Assembly: GCA_009823395.1 (NCBI GenBank) | Contig: CM020510.1 | Span: 11,404,773 to 11,468,772, forward strand | Direction: 5' to 3' | Length of the DNA stretch: 64,000 nt | DNA from: Thamnaconus septentrionalis | Taxonomy: Eukaryota > Chordata > Actinopteri > Tetraodontiformes > Monacanthidae | Shown: one piece after another, positions 54,160 through 64,000 of the stretch | Numbering within the stretch: the first letter of the stretch is position 1 | How the letters are laid out: the number at the start of each line of letters is the position of its first letter | Made by a program: the position numbers and the translations under genes | Notes under the pieces: generated by a model | What the model was told of the DNA's origin: nothing | The model's database searches: none | Seen by the model: only the letters and a program-made list of their open reading frames with translations

Positions 54160-57100
54160 ATGGAGAACTCCGTCACTCTGATTTCAGCAGGGCTGCTGGT
54201 TGTTATTCTTTGGCTTCTCCTGCAACGAAAGTCCCACAAACAGCACCGCTTACCTCCCGGACCAACTGCCCTGCCTATCTTAGGAAACCTGCCGCAACTT
54301 GACAGAAGAGCGCCGTTCAAAACTTTTCTGGAGGTGAGAGCGGGAGACCTTTCCGTTTCCGTTTCCGTTTGCAGTGTCTCAGACCCACTTTCTGTTACTT
54401 CTTCTTGGCACTGAAGGTAGTAAATACTGTAGTGTGCTTACGGTGTTGAAATCACTTTGCAGATATTTAGAGAAGTTTTTTCTCAGCATTGTTTTGTTTT
54501 GACCCATTGTGTGTTTTTAATGGTGGATGACAATATTTAGAGAACAGGTCAGCCATTTTCTGCTGGAAAAATCCAAGAGTACCGAAATGCAGACACATGG
54601 GCGACGCCATTACTCCAACCCCCTGACTCAACACCGGAACTCAATGCCGGAAGTTAGTTGAGCGTTTTTTTTTTTTTAAATGTATATTTTAATAATTGCG
54701 CAAAACAGTACAAACAAAAACAAACAAAAGAAACCCAATAGCAACAAAAACTATCGCCGGACATGGGCTCCGCTATAACTTCTATACCGTAACTCAAGAC
54801 CGGAACTCAACGCCGGAAGTTAGTTGATCTTTTTTTTTTTTTTAAATGTATTTTATTTTAATAATTGCGCAAAACAGGACAAAAAAACAAACAAAAAAAA
54901 CAATAACAACAAAAACTATCAGCAGAGGGTTGCATACATAAAAGTATTTTTATGGTTTGCACGATAAAAATAATTGTAGAAGGCAGATAGAGTCAGGGTC
55001 TTGATAGCTTTTATGTTACTATTATTTTAAAATAGTTTTAATATACTGTTGGACATCGTTCTCAAATGTAAGAAAAAGGGTTTTAATACATTTTTTAAAA
55101 GAAAGGGTAAAATCAGGTTCAATATAAGAGAAAATAAAATTATAGACATCTACTGAGCGAAGTTAAGTTAAAAGTAATTTAAAAGTAAATTTGTAGTTAC
55201 GGTATAGAAGTTATAGCGGAGCCCATGTCCGGCGATAGTTTTTGTTGCTATTGGTTTTTTTTTGTTTGTTTTTGTTTGTACTGTTTTGCGCAATTATTAA
55301 AAAATACATTTAAAAAAAACGATCAACTAACTTCCGGCATTGAGTTCAGGTGTGGAGTCAGGGGCTTGGAGTAATGGCGGCGCCCATGTGTCTGCATTTC
55401 GGTGCCTCTCGAAAAATCCACTTTTTATTTAATAACTCGCATATTTTAATGGCAAGTCATTGCTAAAGTTCAAGGAGCGTCATCTAAAGAAATGTAGAAT
55501 GGAATTTTTTTTTTTTTAATATCACACTCTGCATTTCATGTTGGCAAACGCTTGCGTACATTAGGCCTAATTACTAAATTGGTTGATACTTACCTACTCA
55601 TATAATACTTGGTCTACACCATTAAATTTTGCTTGATGTGACCCCAAACCTCCACCCCCTCCAGCTCAGCAAAAGCTATGGCCCAGTGGTGACTGTGCAC
55701 CTGGGCCCTGTGCGAGCTGTGGTTCTGGTGGGCTACGATGCAGTGAAAGAGGCGCTGGTGGACCAAGCAGATGACTTTACTGGCAGATCACCACTTCCTT
55801 TCTTACTCAAAGCTACCCGGGGCTATGGTAATGCAGCAGTTTTATGACAGTCAGTTTTTCATGTGTAACTGAGAGTCCATTGTGGACTTCTGTCACTCAC
55901 TCCATAACTGCACCTTTAAAGGTCTGGTGATCAGCAATGGAGAGCGTTGGCGCCAGTTGCGGCGCTTCACGTTAACTACTTTGAGAGACTTTGGGATGGG
56001 ACGGAAAGGGATGGAGGAGTGGATCCAGGAGGAGAGTCAGCACCTGGTGGCCCGCATTAAAAGCACCAAAGGTTTGTCTGTGTTATAATGTCTTTACAGT
56101 CTTTTTTGCAGCCATTTCTTTATTGAAAATATGGCTTAATGGATTATTTTACAACTCATACAGGGACCAAACAATCGCTTGTGTTATGCAAGAGTTTCCC
56201 TTGAAGTAAGTCAAAAGTCAAACATGTTGAGTGCCACCTGGTGGTCAGCTACAGTAAGGTGCATGAATGGCTTCAGTGAGCTTGGTATTAGTTGTTTTTT
56301 TCTCATGCTATTTGAGTGTTTGCTTTTCAACAACCATGTTTTCAAAGCGTATCAATTTTTCTGACAGTTTCTCTGTCTTCAGTAATTTGAGATCTGTTCA
56401 AAAGAAAACTTGTTTTCTACTGCAGCTGTGACGTGAATGTGTTTCAAGTTGGAAGTTTTAACGTTAAGAGAAAATAGAAATCCTTCTTCTGATTTATTTT
56501 GTTGTTTCTTTTTTTCTTCCAGCAACACCTTTTGAACCCACCTTTTTCTTGAGCTGCACTGTTTCCAATGTCATCTGCTGTTTGGTCTTTGGTCAGCGCT
56601 TCAGTTACGATGATGAACACTTCCTCAGCCTTCTGAGAATCATCTCAGAAATCCTAAAATTTGCCAGCAGTCCCATTGGGCAGGTAAGTGGATGATGTGG
56701 GGTGAGGTGAATGAAGTAATGACAACCAGAATGAAGTTATTGAATAATAAAACACCATTTGTTTGGGGGCTATTCTTTGTTTTTGGAAGATGTTGTATTT
56801 TCAGTTTGTCATTTTCAGCTTGTGAAAAATTAGGATCTATTTGTCAGACACAGTATTTACACGTTTGTTTTCCTCCTTGTCCCAGATGTATAATGTTTTT
56901 CCTCGGTTAATGGAATGGCTGCCAGGCCGGCATCACAAGACGTTTGCTAATATTGAAAAGCTGAGAGAGTTCACGACGAAAAAGATTCAGGAACACCAAG
57001 ACACGCTGGACCCGAGTTCACCCAGAGATTTCATTGACTGCTTCCTAATGAGACTCAATCAGGTATTTTCAACATGTTCATTTTTAGCATTTGAGGTTGT

Positions 57101-58218
57101 TTTTTTTTAAATTAGGCTCCTTCTTTTGGCCAACAAGACAAATACTTCATGTTTTATTTTTGTTCAAGGAAAAAGATATACACACCACCGAGTTCCACTA
57201 CGACAATCTGGTGTCCACGGTATTGAATCTGTTCCTGGCAGGAACTGAAACCACCAGCTCAACCATCAGATTTGGGCTAAATGTGTTGCTCAGGTACCCA
57301 GAGATACAAGGTAAATGCGCAAGAAATCTTTCCATTCCATCAACTTTAAAAATTTAACGGCAAATAAATTCTTTGAATTAACTCAGGGAAATAGATCCCT
57401 GGACTGTGTAATGATATGAAAATGAAAATAAGATATTTTTCTTTTTTCTGAAGAGAAAATGCAGCAGGAGATCGACACTGTGATTGGACAGGCTCGTTGT
57501 CCAAATGTGGAGGACAGGAAGTCCCTCCCCTTCACAGATGCAGTCCTTCATGAAATCCAGCGTCTGCTCGACATTGTTCCCATGAGCGTTCCACACTGCA
57601 CACTCCAGGACATCTCCTTCAGGGGCTACACCATTCCCAAGGTACTGTGGTGTTAGCTCACAGGGATATTGACGTAGAATGTGTCAACGTGATGGAACGT
57701 GTCCAAGGTGATATGCTCTGTCCTGACAGGATACAGTGATTATTCCTCTGTTGCACTCTGTGCTGAAAGAAGAGGAGCAGTGGGAGAGCCCTCACTCCTT
57801 CAACCCACAGCACTTCTTAGACCAAAATGGGAGCTTTAAGAAGAACCCTGCCTTCCTGCCGTTCTCTGCAGGTAAAGTCACTCGAAAGGTCTCATATTCC
57901 GCAAACAAAAGCAGCAAAGGATGGTATTTGCTTAATTCTCTGGGGTTCAGGTTGGATATGTGCATTGCTAAAAACCATATTTGTCCTGGTACTGTAGCAA
58001 CATTAGTTTATAGCTTTTTGTGTCCACTTTCAGGAAAAAGAGCTTGTGTTGGAGAGTCCCTCGCTCGCATGGAAATTTTCCTCTTCATGGTGTCGCTTCT
58101 GCAGCAGTTCACTTTCACTTGCCCAGGGGGACCTGACAGTGTGGATCTCAGTCCTGAGTACAGCAGCTTTGCCAATGTGCCTCGAATGTACAATATCATC
58201 GCAACACCTCGGGGATAA
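54160..58218 (+). CDS. Cytochrome P450 family 2, gene B of three (CYP2Y-like), complete
   Basis: Exons: 54160-54333, 55665-55827, 55922-56071, 56523-56683, 56886-57062, 57169-57310, 57454-57641, 57730-57871, 58034-58218, giving 493 residues. Signature parts: anchor [20 protein letters not shown], hinge [15 protein letters not shown]-helix WRQLRRF, I-helix [18 protein letters not shown]-helix EIQR, heme loop [15 protein letters not shown]. All are intact, so a working endoplasmic-reticulum P450 is expected. Compared with gene C, I count about 27 amino-acid differences. Eight lie in the anchor and first-exon region, and eight fall within 16 residues at the end of exon 4, the substrate-recognition-site-2 region. 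The first intron carries an 835-bp element missing from gene C. The MAQPD upstream extension (54145) is possible but MENSV is shared with gene C, where no such extension exists. Confidence 0.93.
54576..55410. mobile_element. Long-TIR (MULE-like) non-autonomous element, 835 bp
   Basis: It is flanked by the direct duplication GAAAAATCCA (54566-54575 and 55411-55420). The matching intron of gene C has a single GGAAAATCCAC there, an empty site. The ends are inverted repeats: left AGAGTACCGAAATGCAGACA, right reversed GAGAGGCACCGAAATGCAGA. Pairing continues for about 200 bp, including GGCGATAGTTTTTGTTGC and ACTTCCGGCATTGAGTT. The left arm contains an internal tandem duplication (CCGGAACTCAA..GCCGGAAGTTAGTTGA at about 54632 and 54803). 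No transposase. Long TIRs with a 9-11-bp duplication suggest a Mutator-like MITE. Confidence 0.85.
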
Positions 58219-58240
58219 TAGCAGTTTAAAGAACAAAAGT
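58216..58240. other. Tandem-duplication junction
   Basis: After the gene B stop codon the sequence TAATAGCAGTTT is shared with the gene C 3' end (62572-62583). It then switches to sequence matching the spacer downstream of gene A (from about 53688). ATAATAG occurs at both parental sites and could be the microhomology. Confidence 0.75.
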
Positions 58241-61200
58241 GACTGTTAAATGTATCTGCATGAATTATATTATATGTATTTCTTTTCAGAACATTAAAAA
58301 CAGTATCAATGTGTCGGCTACAGTGATGCTACAGTGTGATGCTGTCACAATAACCATATTGTCAATTATATCACACATACATACATACAATTATACATAA
58401 ATAAATTGCTGATAATATCATGCATTCATTTCCAATATTGTTTTCTGATTGCAACCTCACTTAAGGTAGGTATTGTGATCAGACATCAAATGTAGAGGCT
58501 TGCAAATGCAGCACTGACAAAACCCTACAAATGCAGCCAAGTAGCTTTTTGTGTGCTAACTAACAGTATCAGCTATCCCGCCATTTATTACTGGTTTACT
58601 GTACCTTGTTTGCTGTAGGCCTCTAAATAGACAGGAAATTGTCTTTAACGTCAAACCTTTGTGTACATAGAGTGGACTAATAATATCATGGCCAATTATT
58701 GTCGTTATAATGGGCGAGTCAAACTGATGCCACCCACCAATGTGATTTAAAGTGAGGTAGGAACACCGAGCATGACCCCCTGTCAGAAAACAAACATTTT
58801 GCCCGTGTTTATCAATCACCAATGTCACTGATTACATAGGAATACGATGGCGAGGGGGTGACACGATGTATCGCAAAAAAACAACAACAACATTTAAATG
58901 AAATATAAACTGATGCGTCCACGGTGTAACTTACTTCCCAAGTCCCTCCCCTACCTAAACGGACTCCAACGTCCAGTCATTCGGAAATGCAGACAGAAAG
59001 CTTGGCCGCGAGTCCGCCTCTGTCCATGACGTAAGATCAACAGAGCGACAACTACCGAGGGAGACGACTTCGGTCGGTTAGATGTTCTGCCTCCTTTGAA
59101 ACCGCTCTCGGGCTCAGCCGGACATGGAGAACTCCGTCACGCTGATATCAGCAGGGCTGCTGGTTGTTGTTTTCTGGTTCTTCCTGCTACAAAAGTCCCG
59201 CAAACAGCACCGTTTACCTCCCGGACCAACTGCCCTGCCTATCTTAGGAAACCTGCTGCAACTTGACAGAAGAGCGCCGTTCAAAACTTTTCTGGAGGTG
59301 AGAGCGGGAGACCTTTCCGTTTGCAGTGTCTCAGACCCACTTTCTGTTACTTCTTGGCACTGAAAGCAATAAATACTGCAGTGTGCTTGCGGTGTTTAAA
59401 TCACTCAGCTCATATTTAGACAAGCTTTTTTGTCAACCATACTCCAGAACAAGATAAACTATACATTGCTGGTTAGTCATACGCAAATTGTTCCCTGAAT
59501 AAATCTCAACTTTGTTTTGTTTTGTTTTGACCCACTGATGTGTGTTTTTAATCGTGAATGATAATATTTAGAGAGCAGATCAGCCAATTTCTGCTGGAAA
59601 ATCCACTTTTTACTTAATTACTCGCATATGTTAATGGAAAGCAATTGCTAAAGTTCATGGAGCGTCATCTAAAGAAATGTAGAATGTGCATTGTGTATTT
59701 TTCTTTTTAAATCACACTCTGCATTTCATGTTGGCAAATGCTTGCACACATTAGGCCTAAGTGGTTCAACCAGCTTTCTGCAAATAGACATCTGCTGATG
59801 ATCTCAGGATGTCTTAAATACTTGGTCTACACCTCTAATTTTGCTTGATGTGACCCCAAACCTCCACCCCCTCCAGCTCAGCAAAAGCTATGGCCCAGTG
59901 GTGACTGTGCACCTGGGCCCTGTGCGAGCTGTGGTTCTGGTGGGCTACGATGCAGTGAAAGAGTCGCTGGTGGACCAAGCAGATGACTTTACTGGCAGAT
60001 CACCACTTCCTTTCTTTCTCAAAGCTACCCGGGGCTATGGTAATGCAGCAGTTTTATGACAGTCAGTTTTTCATGTGTAACTGAGAGTCCATTGTGGACT
60101 TGTCACTCACTCCATAACTGCACCTTTAAAGGTCTGGGGATCAGCAATGGAGAGCGTTGGCGCCAGTTGCGGCGCTTCACGTTAACTACTTTGAGAGACT
60201 TTGGGATGGGACGGAAAGGGATGGAGGAGTGGATCCAGGAGGAGAGTCAGCACCTGGTGGCCCGCATTAAAAGCACCAAAGGTTTGTCTGTGTTATAATG
60301 TCTTTACAGTCTTTTTTGCAGCCATTTCTTTATTGAAAATATGGCTTAATGGATTATTTTACAACTCATACAGGGACCAAACAATCGCTTGTGTTATGCA
60401 AGAGTTTCCCTTAAAGTAAGTCAAAAGTCAAACATGTTGAGTTCCACCTGGTGGTCAGCTACAGTAAGGTGCACGAATGGCTTCAGAGAGCTTGGTATTA
60501 GTTGTTTTTTTCTCATGCTATTTGAGTGTTTGCTTTTCAACAACCATGTTTTCAAAGCGTATCAATTTTTCTGACAGTTTCTCTGTCTTCAGTAATTTGA
60601 GATCTGTTCAAAAGAAAACTTGTTTTCTACTGCAGCTGTGACGTGAATGTGTTTCAAGTTGGAAGTTTTAACGTTAAGAGAAAATAGAAATCCTTCTTCT
60701 GATTTATTTTGTTGTTTCTTTTTTTCTTCCAGCAACATCTTTTGAACCCACCTTTTTCTTGAGCTGCACTGTTTCCAATGTCATCTGCTGTTTGGTCTTT
60801 GGTCAGCGCTTCAGCTACGACGATGAACACTTCCTCAGCCTTCTGAGAATCTTATCAGACACCATAATGTTTGGCAGCACTCCCTTGGGGCAGGTAAGTG
60901 GATGATGTGTGCTGGAGCTGAGGTTTAAAAGGTGGATGGAGTAATGACAACCAGGATCAAGTTAATGTTGAAATAATGAAACCCCATTTGTTTGTCTTTG
61001 TTTCTGGGAGATGTTGTATTTAAAGTTTGTCATTTTCAGCTTGTGAAAAATTAGGATCTCTTTGTCGGACACAGTATTTACACGTTTGTTTTCCTCCCTG
61101 TCCCAGATGTATAATGTTTTTCCTCGGTTAATGGAATGGCTGCCAGGCCGGCATCACAAGACGTTTGCTAATATTGAAAAGCTGAGAGAGTTCACAATGA

Positions 61201-62578
61201 AAAAGATTCAGGAACACCAAGACACGCTGGACCCGAGTTCACCCAGAGATTTCATTGACTGCTTCCTAATGAGACTCAATCAGGTATGAGATAACGCAGT
61301 GAAATGATTTTTTTAATTTAATTTTGGCATAGTGAATATTTTACAACCTAAAGAGATAGACCTGTTAAGTGTGCAGTGTTCTAGTCATTATTTCTACTGT
61401 CCTGACCTTTCCTGTAAGACACATATTTTTTGGCATGTTTATTTTAACATTTGATTTTTTTTTTGATTTTTTTTTTAAATGAGGCTCCTTCTTTTGGCCA
61501 AAAAGCAAAATACTTCATGTTTTATTTTTGTTCAAGGAAAAAGATATACACACCACCGAGTTCCACTACGACAATCTGGTGTCCACGGTATTGAATCTGT
61601 TCCTGGCAGGAACTGAAACCACCAGCTCAACCATCAGATTTGGGCTAAATGTGTTGCTCAGGTACCCAGAGATACAAGGTAGATGCGCAAGAAATCTTTC
61701 CATTCCATCAACTTTAAAAATTTAACGGCAAATAAATTCTTTGAATTAACTCAGGGAAATAGATCCCTGGACTGTGTAATGATATGAAAATGAAAATAAG
61801 ATATTTTTCTTTTTTCTGAAGAGAAAATGCAGCAGGAGATCGACACTGTGATTGGACAGGCTCGTTGTCCGAATGTGGAGGACAGGAAGTCCCTCCCTTT
61901 CACAGATGCAGTCCTTCATGAAATCCAGCGTGTGCTCGACATTGCTCCCATGAGCGTTCCACACTGCACACTCCAGGACATCTCCTTCAGGGGCTACACC
62001 ATTCCCAAGGTACTGTGGTGTTAGCTCACAGGGATATTGACGTAGAATGTGTCAACGTGATGGAACGTGTCCAAGGTGATATGCTCTGTCCTGACAGGAT
62101 ACAGTGATCCTTCCCCTGTTGCACTCTGTGCTGAAAGAAGAGGAGCAGTGGGAGAGCCCTCACTCCTTCAACCCACAGCACTTCTTAGACCAAAATGGGA
62201 ACTTTAAGAAGAACCCTGCCTTCCTGCCGTTCTCTGCAGGTAAAGTCACTTGTAACAGTCCCATATTACGCAAAGGATGGTATTTGCTTAATTCTCTGGG
62301 GTTCAGGTTGGATATGTGCATCGCTAAAAACCATATTTGTCCTGGTACTGTAGCAACATTAGTTTATAGCTTTTTGTGTCCACTTTCAGGAAAAAGAGCT
62401 TGTGTTGGAGAGTCCCTCGCTCGCATGGAAATTTTCCTCTTCATGGTGTCGCTTCTGCAGCAGTTCACTTTCACTTGCCCAGGGGGACCTGACAGTGTGG
62501 ATCTCAGTCCTGAGTACAGCAGCTTTGCCAATGTGCCTCGAAGGTACAATATCATCGCAAAGCCTCGGGGTTAATAGC
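58236..62578 (+). repeat. Tandem duplication, unit 2 (contains CYP2 gene C)
   Basis: Direct counterpart of 53688-58230, beginning GTGACTGTTAAATGTATCTG. It lacks the 835-bp insertion. The spacer part (58236-59123) is more diverged than the gene body. Confidence 0.85.
59124..62574 (+). CDS. Cytochrome P450 family 2, gene C of three (CYP2Y-like), complete
   Basis: Exons: 59124-59297, 59877-60039, 60132-60281, 60733-60893, 61107-61283, 61537-61678, 61822-62009, 62098-62239, 62390-62574, giving 493 residues in the same exon lengths as gene B. Motifs: anchor [20 protein letters not shown], hinge [15 protein letters not shown]-helix [18 protein letters not shown]-helix EIQR, heme loop [15 protein letters not shown]. 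No stop or frameshift. The end of exon 4 reads [16 protein letters not shown] where gene B has [16 protein letters not shown]. Exon 7 reads [12 protein letters not shown] against [12 protein letters not shown], so a second small change lies near substrate-recognition site 5. The proximal 65 bases before the ATG match gene B. Farther upstream they differ, and gene C has a CRE-like TGACGTAA at 59027-59034. Confidence 0.93.
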
Positions 62579-63257
62579 AGTTTTTCAGTATAAACCCACA
62601 TGCCTCTGATTGAAATTTTCTCTACATGTTGTGTATGCATTTTCTGGCACCCTAAAGACACATTTACACAACAGTGAACAACACCTTTTGCTTTGATTGG
62701 ATAAAATGTCACCAAACGTCACGTGACTAAACCTAAGTTCGCAAGGACAACCAGAAGCTGCACCCGTAATTTGATGAATTCGAGGTCAGGCCATCAGTCA
62801 TGCTGTGTGTCAGCAGTTGTCACTCTGTTAATGTGTTTTCCAGTGTTTGGTGGAGCTGCAGAGTCAAGGTCCTTGTCAGATATAAGAGGTCTTTGTCAAA
62901 GACCGAGGCCGCAACATGTTAAGTAGGAATCAAATTACTCTGACCACTGATGTAGTGGAACTAAGCAGTCTGTCTTTTTCCAGTTATTTTTATTGGTGCA
63001 CAGTCAGGAAAAACAACTACAGAGTTGTTGTCAGTGACAATGGCACACTTGTGACTGTTAGATAATAAAATAATTGTCTTGTGTGAGGAACAGTTAAAAC
63101 GATGTCAACAAACATGATCATGAAATGAATATACAAGTATGCATTCATGCAAAGACTTAATGCGACTGTATTCAAATTATTAAAGTGATTTTTTTGGTAG
63201 CAGAGTGCATGTTCTGTTTGATGCCACCGTTCAGCCACGACGCAGGCTGTTACTCCT
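62579..63257. other. Intergenic region between convergent CYP2 gene C and the CDKL gene
   Basis: No gene seen. A minus-strand AATAAA (TTTATT at 62989-62994) lies 264 bases past the CDKL stop and could be its poly(A) signal. A plus-strand AATAAA at 63064-63069 is far from the CYP2 stop. Confidence 0.5.
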
Positions 63258-63839
63258 TTAAATGTTGGGCAGGTAATATTTATGCTTCACTTGTTTCTTG
63301 ACATCTGGTGCTGGCGAGATGTTGCTGTTCAGCAGCTGTGGCAGGTACTGAGCCTGGAGACAGAAAACATACAATATAAAAAAGGAAGTTGCTCAGAGCC
63401 AATCCTCTAAATTCTTTTTTTCTCTCTTGGCTTAACAGCAGTTAGGCTGTTACTGAGAAAGAAAGGTAGCTTGGTCAAGAAGTCACATTTTGGAATCAGC
63501 TCCTGTGTGAATAATAAATTAGGCTGTGCATCCACTTTAAACCCTGAGCACCTTATAAACAAGATACCAGCAGGCCAGCAGCGTTATTAATTAAAGAAGA
63601 CAGTGATCCCTCAAAGCACATCTTCTAAGCTCCTGCAGGGTGAACTCGGGTCTGGAAGTCACACAGTCATTTGTTATTCTGCTCACCCCGGGCTGCCTCC
63701 GTCTTGAGCCCTTCTCGTGACGTCTGCCTGTCCGCTCGCCCTCTCGTCCCCAGTTGGCGCCACCTTCCTCCTGGAAATACGGCAGCTCCAGCAGCTCCTC
63801 ACAGGACAGCCGTTGAGAGGGGTCCATCACCAGGCACGA
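63258..63839 (-). CDS. CDKL-family serine/threonine kinase (CDKL1/4-like), last two coding exons only
   Basis: Partial gene running off the right edge. In transcript order the exons are 63839-63687 (phase 0 at both ends) and 63353-63258 with TAA at 63258-63260. The first gives SCLVMDPSQRLSCEELLELP and YFQEEGG, the end of a CMGC-type kinase domain (the MDPxxRLxCEELLxxPYF segment before the closing helix), then a basic tail RTGRRHEKGSRRRQPG. The second gives AQYLPQLLNSNISPAPDVKK and ends YYLPNI. The LPQL and PNI ending resembles what I recall of the CDKL1 C-terminus, so CDKL1 or CDKL4 is favoured over CDKL2, 3 or 5. The catalytic residues lie outside the window. The acceptor at 63840 has a weak pyrimidine tract, so its exact position is less certain. 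Confidence 0.75.
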
Positions 63840-64000
63840 CTGCTCAAAAGTGGTGCTCAGGATTAGCGTTGCCAAAAATATTTCAGAATGTTGAATTTTT
63901 GTGAAACTTTCTACAATCACTTCCATTATACTTGAAATATACACTGTTTGAAACAAAAGTGCTATATGTGCAAGCTAAATTTGCACTTGTATATATCAGT

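Larger units (their letters stand above)
53688..58230 (+). repeat. Tandem duplication, unit 1 (contains CYP2 gene B)
   Basis: Intergenic sequence, exons and introns align with 58236-62578 from end to end. They differ by small changes, by the 835-bp insertion in this unit, and by a short divergent patch around exon 4. For example, the introns after exon 3 and exon 6 are almost identical. Confidence 0.85.

Overview
The window is nuclear DNA of a ray-finned fish, most likely a teleost. The genes have many short introns with GT-AG borders, dinucleotide and trinucleotide microsatellites and small DNA-transposon remnants are frequent, and the CYP2 genes look like a fish-type CYP2 group. Exon borders were set by hand from splice sites, reading phase and family knowledge, so a border could be off by a few bases even though every reconstructed frame closes.

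Layout. (1) 1-8965, + strand: the last 17 coding exons of the skeletal-muscle ryanodine receptor ryr1 and its 3' UTR; the 5' four fifths of the gene lie to the left of the window. (2) 11112-14042, +: a complete tandem-repeat galectin resembling galectin-4, with a TATA box and a poly(A) signal. (3) 16662-41672, -: the complete receptor tyrosine kinase axl in 20 coding exons, with introns full of small mobile elements. (4) 45590-49278, +: a five-exon gene for a PH-domain protein that I cannot name, with a hAT-type BED-finger fragment in one intron. (5) 50913-62574, +: three complete nine-exon CYP2 cytochrome P450 genes in tandem. The second and third are a recent duplication of about 4.5 kb. (6) 63258-63839, -: the last two coding exons of a CDKL-family protein kinase that runs off the right edge.

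Linkage of ryr1, galectin-4, axl and CYP2 genes matches the gene content of human 19q13.1-13.2 (RYR1, LGALS4, AXL next to the CYP2 cluster), so this looks like an ancient conserved block. The genes do not form a pathway: calcium release, glycan binding, TAM-receptor signalling and xenobiotic or lipid oxidation are neighbours by history.

The most interesting signals are in the CYP2 pair. A dense cluster of amino-acid changes sits in the substrate-recognition-site-2 region, inside otherwise almost identical genes. An 835-bp long-TIR element with flanking target duplications is present in only one copy, so the other copy is an empty-site control. A clean tandem-duplication junction lies just after a stop codon. 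No wholly new molecular system is evident; the unnamed PH protein is the least explained gene.
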